The notes: generated by a model not told the origin, from the letters alone. DNA of 64,000 nt from Viola odorata (GCA_963691705.1 OY829539.1:39007656-39071655), one strand, 5' to 3'; counted from the first letter of the stretch, positions 43,201-54,099 are shown. A program made the numbers and translations.

Positions 43201-43838
43201 GGATAGTACTTCTCAGTGAAGATTTTTGATAGGTCTGCCCAAGAACGAATAGGTCTTGCGGGAAGGTCATAATACCAGTCGAGGGCATCATCTTTGAGAG
43301 ACCATTGGAATGCACGCAGCTTGGCTTGCTCAATGCTGACGTTGGCGGGTTTCATGGCCTTGCAAATAGAGTGGAGCTGTTGGAGATGACGAAGAGCATT
43401 TTCCTTGGCGACCCCCCGAAAAGTAGGCAGATGATGATGTACGATTGATTTTAGAGTCTAGTCATGAGGGACGTTAGGCTAGTCAATGCAGCTACTTGTC
43501 ATATCGGGGGTTGCATGGAAATTATCAATGGTTTGTTGATCTGGGGGTGGTGGTGGTGGTTGATTTTCATGACGCTCACGGTTGTCATGGTTGTCAAGGT
43601 CTTCCATTGCTGGAAAATCGAAATGGGTTGGTATGGGGTTAGGTCTACGAAAAGCTGGTGTTCCTGGTCAGCCAGATTGGAAGAGGATCCATCGAGGGCA
43701 GGATGTGGGATTACTCTACAATGAGCAGATGTTCCTCGGGCTTCCCTATGAAGTCCTTTTTCTGTTCTGGTCAAATCGAGGTCTAGAGGTAGTAGATCGG
43801 GGGCAGATCTCCTCGTGATACAAAAAACAAAAACAGAA
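40276..43838 (-). pseudogene. gag-pol: Athila-B gag, protease and RT (5' part)
   Basis: Minus-strand Athila polyprotein. Gag starts at about 43819, where TRRSAPDLLPLD is preceded by ATC in place of ATG. It continues with LRAFQWSLKDDALDWYYDL and CQICNFVDHPTDACP, in several frames. Protease: MCDLGVGINVMPL. The PPFPHRLVKAKKDKEDRD motif is present. RT: VCIDYRRLNAATRKYHFPLPF, catalytic FMDDF. Stops near 40956 and 40756 and several gag frameshifts. The RT frame stops at the Athila-A TSD and resumes at 3073. Confidence 0.92.
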
Positions 43839-43850
43839 TTAGTACCGTTC

Positions 43851-43870
43851 AATCCTCGACAACAGCGCCA
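43851..43870 (-). other. Athila-B primer-binding site (tRNA-Asp type, decayed)
   Basis: tggcgctgttgtcgagga on the minus strand against the tRNA-Asp complement tggcgccgttgccgggga; the visible differences are C-to-T and G-to-A. It starts five bases inside the LTR end at 43876. Confidence 0.8.
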
Positions 43871-43875
43871 AAATT

Positions 43876-46068
43876 TGATCGTCACTCAAATATACTAATA
43901 TTTTCCTTGTGCCTAGATACACAAATTAATGTGTATAGGGCAAGACAAGGTCAAACCACAGAGATTGAAGGAATAAAACGTTAATAAAGATGTATGACAA
44001 TGTAATATGCAACAGATCCAAACCAAGTAACACTAAGGGAGAATTTTATGTTGATTAATGAATTAATCAACGCAGAGTATGGGAGCTAACAAAACAGAAT
44101 TGTAAAGTAATTATCTAGGGCACGAAAGTAAGATATAATCCAGGGCAAGAAATATAAACAAATCGAGGGCCAGAAAAGTAATAAATGAGATATTAACTAG
44201 ATAGGAAGAGATCTTAGCAGAAGGCGTTCCTTTGGGTTGTTTACTAGGTTGGCTAGTCATTGGTGCAAAAATATTCTAGACTCATGTGCAGACCTGCTAT
44301 AGGGACCGCGTTTCCACTCCGCGTCCCCTGCTTACCTTCTTAGATAAAAGTCACCCCCCGTTTCCACATATGAGGTGACCTTGAGGTTCTGCCATCCTCC
44401 CAGGCACGAATGCGGGGAGGCCAAACTCAGAACGCCCATGAAGGGGAGGTAAGATAGATCTAGGGCACGATAGCTCAGCTTGTCGGACCCGTATCCCATA
44501 CCCTAGATAACTGTTTACCCCTAGACAGAGGTCTCTCGCGCTACCTCCGCTAGGTGTCTACTACTATTCTAGGGCTTCGCGTCAGGTATAACCCTGGAAA
44601 TGACCCTACTCATGTAGAAATATTAACAGGTGATCAGACTCTTGTCATGAAGGGTGTTTCAAAGAATGAATCACTATTATTTCCACTCATGAAGGGTGTT
44701 TCAAAGAATGAATCACTATTATTTCCACTCATGCTGTGTATAGCTTGATGATAGCACGTTTCATGGTCCCGATTTTGCCCTCTTTTCTAGCCCTTTCGAG
44801 GGATTGAACTTGCTATTTGACCCTTATTCCAATCTTATACGCAGATTAGTGTCAAAAGAGGGAAAAGATCGAAAAGAACATGTGCTGTCACGCCCTCATT
44901 GTTCCTCCTTCCTCTTAGCTGTTTTATCTCCTAGCTAGGTTTAGGCTATAAAAGCTTAGCTTTAGGGTTTTTGTAAGGACGACTGTCCTAGGATATTTTC
45001 TTACAACAATTTCATCTCTTATTTTCTGGGGATCTTCTCCTCTTATCATCAAGAACAACCTTTGTTTCGGAGCAAGCTTTCTCCTTGATTATTAATTAAT
45101 CTATCGGTTTCCTCTACTCCCTCTTTATTCTCTTTGTCATTGCATGATTATTAATATCTACTGCTTATATTATAGTATGAGTAGCTAAATACCCCCTTCT
45201 TAGTGAAGGGTGTTTCAAGGGTTGTAGGGTTCGGCTAAGAGGTCTAATGCATGCTTAATATATTCTCTTGTGACACATGATTGTTTACCGTTTTAATTCC
45301 ATGCTTGTCATGAAGGGTGTTTCAAAGAATGAATCACTATTATTTCCACTCATGAAGGGTGTTTCAAAGAATGAATCACTATTATTTCCACTCATGTTGT
45401 GTATAGCTTGATGATAGCACGTTTCATGGTCCTGATTTTGCCCTCTTTTCTAGCCCTTTCGGGGGCTTGAACTTGCTATTTGACCCTTATTCCAAACTTA
45501 TATGCAGATTAGCGTCAAAAGAGGGAAAAGATCGAAAAGAACATGTGCTGTCACGCCCTCATTGTTCCTCCTTCCTCTTAGTTGTTTTGTCTCCTAGCTA
45601 GGTTTAGGCTATAAAAGCTTAGCTTTAGGGTTTTTGTAAGGACGACTGTCCTAGGATATTTTCTTACAACAATTTCATCTCTTATTTTCTGGGGATCTTC
45701 TCCTCTTATCATCAAGAACAACCTTTGTTTCGGAGCAAGCTTTCTCCTTGATTATTAATTAATTTATCGGTTTTCTCTACTCCCTCTTTATTCTCTTTGT
45801 TATTGCATGATTATTAATATCTACTGCTTATATTATAGTATGAGTAGCTAAATACCCCCTTCTTAGTGAAGGGTGTTTCAAGGGTTGTAGGGTTCGGCTA
45901 AGAGGTCTAATGCATGCTTAATATATTCTCTTGTGACACATGATTGTTTACCGTTTTAATTCCATGCTTGTCATGAAGGGTGTTTCACAGAATGAATCAC
46001 TATTATTTCCACTCATGTTGTGTAGGCTAGAAAAGATGGCAAAATCGAGACCATGAAATGTGCTATCA
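43876..46068 (-). repeat. Athila-B 5' LTR, internally rearranged
   Basis: The LTR end is at 43876 (TGATCGTCACTC reversed) and its start at 46068 (TGATAGCACATTTC reversed). 43876-44640 is normal reverse-oriented LTR. Between 44647 and about 46025 the LTR start is instead in plus orientation and twice repeated with a period of 663 bp. Only about 43 bases (46026-46068) keep the original orientation. Confidence 0.85.
44647..46025 (+). repeat. Inverted and tandemly duplicated LTR start plus flank
   Basis: Unit: two copies of a 42-bp block (atgaagggtgtttcaaagaa...), then atgctgtgtatagct, then about 555 bp from the LTR start TGATAGCACGTTTCATGG. Unit starts at 44647 and about 45310; LTR starts at 44749 and 45412. 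A third partial unit begins at about 45973. The 42-bp block also occurs once in inverse orientation at 46084-46125, in the sequence flanking the LTR. Confidence 0.88.
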
Positions 46069-46551
46069 TCAAGCTATACACAGCATGAGTGGAAATAATA
46101 GTGATTCATTCTTTGAAACATCATCAAAGAAATAATGATAATGCAGCGTTAGGCACACGACACGAAGAAATAATTTCCTGATTCTCAACAGAGAAAAGAG
46201 CACAAAGAGACACTGCAGGAAAGTCTTCCTCAGAGAACAAGTCATTATGACTATTGCAGAAACACTATTTCACTAAAGACAGAAATACCTTAGCGCCCAT
46301 GAATGGTGTGTATATGCAAACGCAACGGTTGACTAACCGCATAAGGTACAATGACCACATCATTGTGATTTTAATAATGAAGTTTACTAACCATGTTGTG
46401 GCAGTAATATCATAAGGCTAGACCAACAAAGAAATTATAGACAAAAGGCAATGGTCTAAAGAAAAGTTGATATCGTCAAGATTACAAAATATCCCCAAAG
46501 GATAGATAAAGACATGCCAACAGTAAAAATCAAAAAAGCAAAGTGCGAGGC
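46069..46551 (+). other. Tat-3 3' spacer
   Basis: Non-coding, AT-rich, between the Athila-B LTR and gene D. The first 60 bases are the sequence copied into the rearranged LTR. No spacer repeat of the cctatccttgtga type and no gene seen. Confidence 0.55.
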
Positions 46552-47700
46552 CTAAGAAGCGGCTGACGCGTTCTTTTCTCTTTGCTTGGCAGCCTTTTCG
46601 TTGTAGAAATCCTCGTCGGACACATGCGAAGACCTCTCCTCAAAATATGCAGAAAGAACGTCAACCCGAAGGCGGTCCACCCCATAATTTCGCATGAAGC
46701 CATCCGACATAATCATTGCCCCCTCCTTCAGATACCAACGATATTTCTCAGCAGAAAGGCTAAGCTCGGTAGACAATTCAGCATTTCTATGCCTTTTTGA
46801 CGCTAGCCCGACCTCTTCCTCAGAAAGGCGTGTACTTAGAGCGGTACCCTTCTATTTATCTTCCTCTAACGCAAGCCTGGCAACCTCCGCCTCTTGCTTA
46901 GCAACATTTGCCTCTTGCCTAGCTGTTTTCGCCTCTTGCTTGGTAGCCGTCACAGCATCCAAAAGTCCCTGACGCTCAGTCGTCAATCTGTCTATTTCCC
47001 TTTGCTTGTCCGCTGCCTCCCTAGCGTTAGCCTCATCCATGTAATAGGTATGGCAAAAGGAAGAAAACATCTGAGAACGAAGGAAATCTATGTGCCCCTG
47101 GTGACTCTTGGCTAAAAATACGTCCCTTTCCCCTTGATGCGACATTATTCGAGCTGCCAACAGAGATGTAGATGCAAGAATAGCCTCAGCGCTATCAGTC
47201 TCCAAGGCTTTAAAAGCTTTCTCTCTAAAGCCACCCAGGTTAACCTGATGAGTGGGAAAGCTGGGAGGAGCGTATGAAGTAACACCAACCATCAAGTCAG
47301 AAGAAGAATTGCCCCTTGCGGCAGCAAGCGGAGACAGAGGAACAAAAGACAGAGTAGGAGGAGAAGGAGGGCGGTCAGCAAAACCCCCTACGGTAGAGAC
47401 AAAAGACTCACCACCGCCGAGTGTCTCAAAACCTAGCATGTCTGAGCTAAAACCTACAGCGGCAGAGGTAGAATGGAGTGGAGAATAAGCAAAAACGTGG
47501 GGATCGCTAACAAGGTTAGCACCTTGAGGCTACCCGAAAGGTGCGCTACCCTCCGCGGAAGCTGTCAAGGGAGGATTAACGCCGGATGACGACGGGCTAT
47601 TTTGAAGGTCGTGATGAGCCTTCTTCTGGCGCTCGGCGGACTCACTTGCAAACAACATATCTTCGCGAGGAAGAGAATGAGTGGAAGTGGTGCCAATTTC
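46552..47700 (-). pseudogene. Tat-3 antisense gene D, exon 3
   Basis: One continuous frame from the acceptor at 47701 to the stop at 46552, broken by only two TAG codons (47530-47532 and 46852-46854). Pro/Ser-rich start, FLAKSHQGHIDFLRSQMFSSFCHTYYMDEA, a coiled coil with short repeated AKQEA blocks (ATKQEAKTARQEANVAKQEA), and a tail IMSDGFMRNYGVDRLRVDVL. Matches exon 3 of the other D genes by position and layout. Confidence 0.8.
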
Positions 47701-47772
47701 CTAAGGAAATGAAATGTAATAAGGAAACTGTAGAAGAGCAGAGAAAGCAGTAGGGGCAACAGATAGAGGTAC
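47701..47772 (-). other. Intron 2 of Tat-3 gene D, candidate (72 bp, phase 0)
   Basis: Donor caggtacct at 47772 and acceptor ttccttag at 47701 on the minus strand. Exon 2 then ends on a complete codon, and exon 3 continues in the frame of the coiled-coil region. A second possible acceptor (ttctacag) lies within the intron, so the exact boundary is less certain than for intron 1. Confidence 0.6.
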
Positions 47773-48098
47773 CTGAGCAGAGGGAGAAACCAAGGGAATT
47801 CCAGAAGGAATCAAACCGGCAGACACTTCTGAAGAAGCGGTAGCCTGAGAAAGAGCGGGGGGCACGACGGTTGCTTTTTTACTTCTCTTCCTTCTTGTGA
47901 CACGCGCTCGAGAAGACGACACTTGAATAGTGCCGACAGTGACGGCAACTCCATGAGAAAGCGGCGCGGCTAAAGTAACACTGGTAGCCCCACCTTCAGC
48001 GGTAGCAGCAGTAGCAGTGGCGGCAGCCTGCTCCCTTTTCGCTTGCTCCCTTCTCTTTTTCCTCCGAATATATTCGGGCTCCCAACCGGGCGGAACCA
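47773..48098 (-). CDS. Tat-3 antisense gene D, exon 2
   Basis: Open in the frame set by phase-1 splicing. Encodes PPGWEPEYIRRKKRREQAKREQAA, an Ala/Thr/Val-rich linker and a basic ARVTRRKRSKKA cluster, the same layout as exon 2 in Tat-1, Tat-2 and Tat-4. Confidence 0.78.
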
Positions 48099-48168
48099 CT
48101 GCATAGTTATAAAAAATGTTAGCGTTAGCATTTCCCAGCAACGCGAAGAAAGAAGGGTAAACACTCAC
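48099..48168 (-). other. Intron 1 of Tat-3 gene D (70 bp, phase 1)
   Basis: Donor gtgagtg at 48168, branch-like tgctaacgctaac, acceptor aactatgcag at 48099. Joins two open frames exactly. Confidence 0.87.
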
Positions 48169-48898
48169 CCATTTTACACTCTGTAACTACCACTCTGTTT
48201 GCCACTTTACGAGTGTCAACGCTAAAGTCCATTTGGAGCAGCGTCTTTAACCAACCATCCTCCGGGTCGGAAAGTGATTTTCTGCTACCCCAAGCCCCAT
48301 CTTTGATATCTTCATTAAAACCAGTTCTCCACAAGGGCTCGGGCAGGCCAATAACAAAAAATTCTTCTTTCCAGCGAGGAACAGAAGACTCAATACCCAT
48401 AAGTTTCCAAGTGAATGGCTTCAATGAGTTATCATCATAGCGGGGTGATATTGATATTACCCCCTTGCGAGAATACAATTGGAAAATATCATGAAGCAAC
48501 GCTAGCGAAGGGGACTCAATCCCTTTGAACCGGCATAACACCGCAAAAGCACTAACAACGCAAATTGCGTTAGGACTCAGTTGAGCCGGATTCAAGTCAG
48601 AATCGGCCAGCAACAGTTTTACAAGTGGATCAAGGGGGAGCTCAAAGCCATGATCAAACAACTTGGCATACAATATCCTACTATTATCGGGCAATACACT
48701 ATTAAGGCGGAGAGGGTCAGAAGCAACACTAACAGAGTAACCCTTAGGGAGTTGAATATTGAAATCAGACAGACTATGATGAACTAGGGGCAAAGTGTAA
48801 AGAGAAGTGGGGGTATTATTGATCTTCTCCTCCCCAACAGATTTTTGGGAACTTTCCTCCTCAGTAGACTTTGAAGAACGATTTTTTTCCATAACCAC
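48169..48898 (-). CDS. Tat-3 antisense gene D, exon 1 (PF04195-like domain), open
   Basis: ATG at 48898, open for 243 codons to the donor. Ser/Glu-rich start, then GYSVSVASDPLRLNSVLPDN, ILYAKLFDHGFELPLDPLVKLL, LNPAQLSPNAICVVSAFAVLC, ISPRYDDNSLKPFTWKLM, WKEEFFVIGLPEPLWRTGFN. The motif order is that of PF04195. This is the best-preserved D exon in the window; with exons 2 and 3 it makes 735 codons with two stops. Confidence 0.85.
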
Positions 48899-49521
48899 TA
48901 AAAAGAAAAAGAGAGTAAAAGAAGGAAGTAATGTGTGTACCTTCGTGGAAGAAACACCAAGGATCCCAGAACAAAGAAGAAGGAGCCGCGTGAGTTATTT
49001 TCAGCGAAGAAGGAGATAAAAAAGAAAAAAAAAGGCGGGGAAAAACATTATATAACCCTAAAGGGGTTAAAAAGGCGTGACCAGTCAATAACTGACACAT
49101 GGCAAGGTAGTATAATGAAAGGACGCGACACGCGCGAAGGACACAACTTTAAAAGGGAGACGCTTCAGTCCTTGCTACTCCCTAGAAGGTGCCTATCTCA
49201 AATGCTTCATCTCGAGAAAGACACGTGTCCCCCTTATCATTACCTTTCGATCGCATTAATGAGGGGATTCGTAGCATTTAATGCTCAAAAAAGTAGCACC
49301 AGCTCTAACACGCGGTCTCAAGAAATGGCGCGATAGCAGAAAAATGTCAACAAAGCATAAGCAATATCGATAATACATCAAAACCCAACGTTTGAGGAAA
49401 AAATAGCAACGATCTCATGGCGTTAGCCTTATTACAAGAATAACAATGTCAAATGTCTTTGGGAAGCGATTGATTAAAGAATAAACAAATACAGATATGA
49501 AGGAGACAATAATCAAGAGGA
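48899..49521 (-). promoter_or_regulatory. Upstream region of Tat-3 gene D: TATA and G-box
   Basis: On the minus strand gggttatataatg (TATATAA at 49048-49054) lies about 155 bp before the ATG, and CACGTG at 49222-49227 about 170 bp further up. In Tat-4 the TATA-to-G-box distance for D is also about 165 bp (58148 and 57982). No gene. Confidence 0.6.
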
Positions 49522-50912
49522 AGACCGTTGCGCGCTACCGCCATCGCAGTCACCAGACTTCTCTCCCCCCTAAGGCAGACGCGTCGTCTCTATTTTTATT
49601 AACCTTGTCCATTATGGCAGAGGCATAATCGGCAATTTTAGCCGGATTGAAGGAATTACTCTCCAAATGGGCAGTGAACCCAAAAGTGAAGGCCTCTAGG
49701 ACCTTCTTTTTCCACCGCTCCATCCTCAGTGGAATCCTGGCAAATTCCTCGTCTTGAGCCAGCATCTCTTCGCGAAGAAGAAGATTTTTCTTCTTTTCCA
49801 AAGCTAACTATGCCTCCAGAACATCGGTTTTCACTTTCCCTTTAGATTTTTCTCTACTTAGCTCATTCTGTGAATCGTCATAAAGACGCGTCAGCAACCT
49901 CATTTGGTCTAAAGACCGGTTGAGCTGCACCTTCTGAGCACACATTGTGTGAGCAGAATCTCACTGTTCGCTGTCAAAAGCTCTACTGCATAATGAAAAT
50001 AATGGAAGACATCTAGAGAGTCATTCACAACGTGCCTGCAGCGAGCCCTTGGCAAAAGCTGAAGGAATTTCTCTTTCTCTGTGGAAGAGCTCATCATTTC
50101 TCCTATCAGGGGCGCCGTGAATTTGTCCCTTGAGAAGGGATTTTGTACCCCTGCAGTGCGAAGACCGTTGACGCCAAATCCCGCTAAATCCATACGATAA
50201 CACGGGGTCCCTTTGGGGCCTTCAAGAGAGAGATTGACCATCGAAGTCGGAGGAGAGCCTTTATTACTCACCTCTGAGATAGAAGTGAAAAACAATTGAA
50301 GAGGAACCCTGGGCGGCAGCTCAGAAACTGGAAGAGTTGTTGCCACCGCATCTGGAATACAATGAGAAATGAGAGAGTTAGGAGCGTTAGCTGGCGGAGG
50401 AGAATCTGCCACTAACGAGACTGTAGCAGCGGTAGAAGGGCAGACAGTTGGCACGTTGGCAAGTTTCACTGGTTGAGAAGTACTTGCCACAGAAGAAATG
50501 ACAGGCGCCATGGCAGCCGTTGCGTTAGCATGATCAGAAGAGGCCCCGGTAGCCTGCTCATTCATACCTACTCTGAGTCTCTTTCGTTGAAGCGAGGAGG
50601 CATGACAAAGGTCTGGTTTGGCATCCATATCCTCACTATAGCTACTGCTGTCACTGTCAATTATTCGAATCGAGGGCTGACTTATATTTATCCCTCCGCG
50701 TCGAGGCGGTAGCCAATTGTCAATAAAGCGAGAAGCTCGTACAGAGACGACTCGCCTCCGTCCTCTCCCAGCGACTGTCTTAGTTTTTCCCCTCTTGGGT
50801 GGAATGCCCCGATGACTGGAATGCACGGCAGGAGGAGAGGCCGGCATAGTTCTGAGCGGCATCACATTCAAAGGAGCGTTAGCCCCTCCTAATGACTGAT
50901 CATCAGCGTCTC
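49522..50912 (-). pseudogene. Tat-3 antisense gene C, exon 2
   Basis: From the acceptor at 50913, open to 49909, then frameshifted into a coiled-coil end (LLLREEMLAQDEEFARIP, MERWKKKVLEAFTFGF) stopping at 49550. Blocks shared with Tat-2 and Tat-4 C: VMPLRTMPASPPA, RFIDNWLPPRRGG, IIDSDSSS, QLFFTSISEV, YRMDLAGFGVNGLRTAG, FSRD. The acidic and basic patches and Pro/Ser linkers have the same order. Confidence 0.8.
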
Positions 50913-50979
50913 CTGATAAGGGAATGTATGAGAACAACAAATAAGTGAAAAAGGGAAACGTGAAGAAAGACAAACTCAC
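50913..50979 (-). other. Intron of Tat-3 gene C (67 bp, phase 1)
   Basis: Donor gtgagtt at 50979 and acceptor cttatcag at 50913. The exon ends with CVMG, aligned with CVIG before the Tat-4 intron. Confidence 0.85.
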
Positions 50980-51684
50980 CCATAACGCACTCGTTCAGAA
51001 AGTTGTATGAGGCGAACTCCCGGATGCGATAGCGTGTACTCTTATCCAGCAAAGCGTTAGCTTGATCCAGCTCGCTTCTAGACAACACCACTGGGTTTGC
51101 CCAAAGGGGACCTATAAGCTCTTGATTAAAACCATGGCGCCACCAACGGGACGGTAGCTCGAGAATGAAGAAGCTATTTTTCCAATCAGCCACAACCCTC
51201 TCAAAGCCACAAAACCGCTACCAGAATGACTGCACAAACGCGTCATCCCATCTTGGAGTGATACTGATTAAACAATCATGACAGGTCATGCTAAAGAATT
51301 TGCAAAATAAATTGAGAGATGGGGTGAGAATGCTCTCCAACTCGCAAGCGCGAAGAAAGGCATAAACCCACACCAGGAAGAAGGACTTATCTGGGCGGGA
51401 TTAAGCTTGTATTCCCGCAGCAGTGCTGTTATTGAAACATGGACTGGGAGACGAAAACCATAGAGGAACATTTTAAAATAAACTAATCTATAGTCCCCCC
51501 ACAGTGGATCGTGAAGACGCATGTCGCTCTCGGGAATGGTATGGACACACCCAGGAGGGAAAGTGATACCATTTTCCTCCAGTTCAGCATTTAAAACCGC
51601 ATCACAGGAGAAAATACTAGATGATTGTATGATTTCTGGATCCACGGGTCTCCAGAGGAATTGCCTGGTTCTAGTCACAACCAT
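50980..51684 (-). pseudogene. Tat-3 antisense gene C, exon 1
   Basis: ATG at 51684. LEENGITFPPGCVHTIP, DPLWGDYRLVYFKMFLYGFRLP, LNPAQISPSSWCG, then a frameshift near 51340 and a stop (about 51220), then WKNSFFILELPSRWWRHGFN and RIREFASYNFLNECVMG. The PF04195-like domain is recognisable. Confidence 0.82.
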
Positions 51685-52156
51685 AGTAAGCTAATGAACA
51701 GAAAATCTGAAGGGATGAAGTGGTACCTTGAAAGGAAAGATCCGCAGGTAAATCGGCGAAGGGCGGAGGACGGATGAGAAGCTTTTCCAGACAAAGCAAA
51801 GAGAAGAGAGAAAATTTGAAATGAGGGCAAAAAGTATCAGAAAGAGAAGATAATCCCTTTTAAAGGACCGAATGTCACTGCATTAATTGAAGCACCAGTC
51901 GCGCGAGGATGCTTGTAAAAGGAGTGGGCCACGTGGAGTCATGCTCAGGGGTTAGAAACAAGCAGTTATTTACCACGATCTACCAAGCGGCGGTTAATGA
52001 TTGGCCGAGTCAAAACAATCGCAGAGCGTTTGACTCAGTGAGGCTAATGCCTTCGCATCAGTCATCAACAAAATAACACGGTGGCAAGAGAAAGAAAAAC
52101 ATCAGTTCATTTATTAAAAGCCATACGGCATCTATAGCGCACCTAACGCTTAGGCA
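51685..52156 (-). promoter_or_regulatory. Tat-3 B-C intergenic region with G-box
   Basis: CACGTG at 51930-51935 and a cctttaaaggg TATA-like block near 51857-51867 lie upstream of C on the minus strand. Tat-4 has cctttataagg and a CACGTG in the same order. No gene. Confidence 0.5.
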
Positions 52157-52219
52157 CTAATCCTCATCAGGCCAGTATATGTCATAGTAAAAAATGTCGT
52201 CATCATTTGACAACGGCAG
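52157..52219 (-). pseudogene. Tat-3 antisense gene B, C-terminal fragment
   Basis: About 20 codons ending in TAG at 52157: SNDDDIFYYDIYWPDED, aligned with the acidic aromatic tail of B in Tat-2 and Tat-4. The rest of B lies beyond the Tat-4 insertion, outside the window. Confidence 0.8.
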
Positions 52220-52746
52220 TGATAAGATTCAATGTCGATCTTGTAAGATTTGGAGTCATACCTGATCGGAACGGTGGCGGTCGGTGCCAGATGTACCTGC
52301 AAAGCGCCGGAGGGGGGGCTCCGGCGTAGACACTCCGATGCTTAAGTCAGTTCGGGTTTCAAAAATAACAGAGGTTCGTCTAAGTGATCTCGATCTTACC
52401 TTCAGATTGGAAAAGTAGGGGTATTTATAGGCCTATTCGGCGATACCTGGCGATATCAATCCAGGCGATGTCTGATGGTGACGTCACAAGCGATACCGAC
52501 GGATGACGTCATGAGCGATATCGGACGGGCTGCCGGGAGCGATAAGCTCGTGGGTCCCTAGGATGGGATGGTGCCGTGCGTATAGAGTCACGTGAATCCC
52601 CCCCCCCCCCCGCTAATGTCGACCATCCTAGGAATCCTTCGCTGATTCTCGGGCAATATGAAGATATCTTACGGGTCTTATGCGAAATCGTCCCGGCGGG
52701 AGAGGCAAGCGTGGTAGCACCGTTAGGGCTGTCTTGATTGTTATCA
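52220..52746 (-). repeat. Tat-4 3' LTR
   Basis: 527 bp, TGATAAGATTC...TTGTTATCA on the plus strand. TGACGTCA at 52479-52486 and 52504-52511, reverse TATAAATA near 52428, CGCCGGAGGGGG block, and a run of 14 C at 52598-52611. Same family as the solo LTR (1732-2267) and the Tat-2 LTRs. Confidence 0.92.
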
Positions 52747-53660
52747 TAAGCCCAACTGAAAACGAGCCCGAGTGTTTACCAAGGGCTATCTATGTCTGAA
52801 ATCTTCGATGAAACTTGTTCTTTCGTGGGGCGGTATGTCTGCATGATCTCTGAGTTTCTCTGACTGCTCGACGTTAACCGTGTCAAGTGATGAGCTGGAA
52901 CTTAGTTCTGAAGCTTTCCAGCGAACAAGCGGATTCCGTCCTTCATTCTTATTTAGAGACCTATTTTTCTGAGGCGTTAAGAGGTCCACGAGAGACGCTG
53001 CTATTACGCTTGTGACCATAAGGGCATTGCTTTCGCCCAACGATGTTAGTCTGTTTGGCCTCTTTTCAGGGCTTACGGAGTCTCAACTTTATTCATGTCA
53101 TAGAAGGGTTATTGATGGGTCACTTGTGATACCGCCAAGGACTGCAACCAGGTCATGTCATATATTTTCATTCGTTCCGGGTCCATCATCCTTTCAAGTG
53201 TACTGCAAACACACGGAGGAGATAGGCATTTATAGAGAAGTTAGTAAACTTTGTACTTGCAGGGGTTTGAGGTCACGCGGGCCCCGTTCTCCTCTTTCGC
53301 TTAAGGAAACAACGATATCGACGCGACTTTATGCCATCAGCTGCCTTCGATTATCGTGGCGTTATACCACCAGATGCCTGCGATGCCGATGAGGTTTTAC
53401 GCATCTAGGGCCACCTGCGACATCAACGCGGCCTTACACTGTGGATACCGGTAACCATATGGCTTTTATGTCATGGCTACTCGTGATATCGTGCCTTTTG
53501 GCATTTTTCCATACTTTATCTCACATCCTTTCGAACATCCATGTTGCGGATAGCATACGAGCATCAACCTTTGATTCTGCTTTAGGCTTATCAGTCCTTA
53601 AGGGTGACGAGACGACTCGCCTTTTGAGGACCTCTTTTTTCTTTCCAAGGCCTCTCTTTG
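52747..53660 (+). other. Tat-4 region between LTR and gene A, with tandem repeats
   Basis: 52747-52800 matches the sequence before the Tat-2 3' LTR. 53305-53480 holds the degenerate 37-bp repeats (cgatatcgacgcg, ttataccaccagatgcctgcgat...) found upstream of gene A in Tat-2. Otherwise no gene; small frames here are not conserved. Confidence 0.6.
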
Positions 53661-53663
53661 GGG

Positions 53664-53674
53664 CCTATAAATTG
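53664..53674 (+). promoter_or_regulatory. TATA box of Tat-4 gene A
   Basis: cctataaattgg, TATAAAT at 53666-53672, 50-56 bp upstream of the ATG at 53722, as in Tat-2. Confidence 0.7.
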
Positions 53675-53721
53675 GGGAACTTTCTCCACCCACGTTCTCC
53701 TCATCTCTGGCAATTCACATC

Positions 53722-54099
53722 ATGGATCATTTGACTAAGAATTTCCTCCTTTCCAAGGGCCATTCTCTCGAGAACCTCAATGATGGCGACATCGGGTTCC
53801 TGGAGAACATGCTAGTCAAGACCTCTGAGGACATCCTGGAGGTGCAAGGAATGCTGACCCCTCTTCATTCCAGGCTGGGAGCCACGTCTCTGGAGGATTT
53901 CAGTCCTTTGGAGAGCGTGTCAAAGCTGGCTGCCTCCATCGCTCGGATTCAAGTGGTGATTGCCATGCTGTAGCAGTGCAAGGATATGCTGGGGTGCTGC
54001 CTGAAGGGGATGAGAGCCACCTCCCATGATCTGATTCTGGTCATGGATTCTCTGAGAGACCTTCCTGAAGTGCCTGAGGACGCTGGCTCTGACGCCTGA
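53722..54099 (+). pseudogene. Tat-4 antisense gene A (one TAG), 125 codons
   Basis: MDHLTKNFLLSKGH, NDGDIGFLENMLVKTSEDILE, LESVSKLAASIARIQVVIAML, then TAG at 53971-53973 where Tat-2 has a Gln codon. The same frame continues (CKDMLGCCLKGM, LVMDSLRDLP) to TGA at 54097-54099. Apart from that stop it is full length. A poly(A)-like aataaataaa follows at about 54172-54181. Confidence 0.85.

Larger units (their letters stand above)
46069..52219 (+). mobile_element. Tat-3: 3' part of a Tat/Retand-like element
   Basis: Plus-oriented Tat remnant, host of Athila-B on its left and of Tat-4 on its right. Contains 3' spacer, antisense genes D and C, and the end of B. Its pol and LTRs are not in the window. 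It is more distant from Tat-2 and Tat-4 than they are from each other: C and D proteins align over the whole length but with many substitutions. Confidence 0.82.

Noticed and set aside
44554..44748. Small ORF in the Athila-B LTR
   Set aside because: Contains two copies of the 42-bp repeat in frame; a product of the duplication.
46069..46551. MITE or other DNA transposon
   Set aside because: The inverted repeat at 45973-46125 is explained by the LTR fold-back; no TSD or terminal repeats of a DNA transposon were found.
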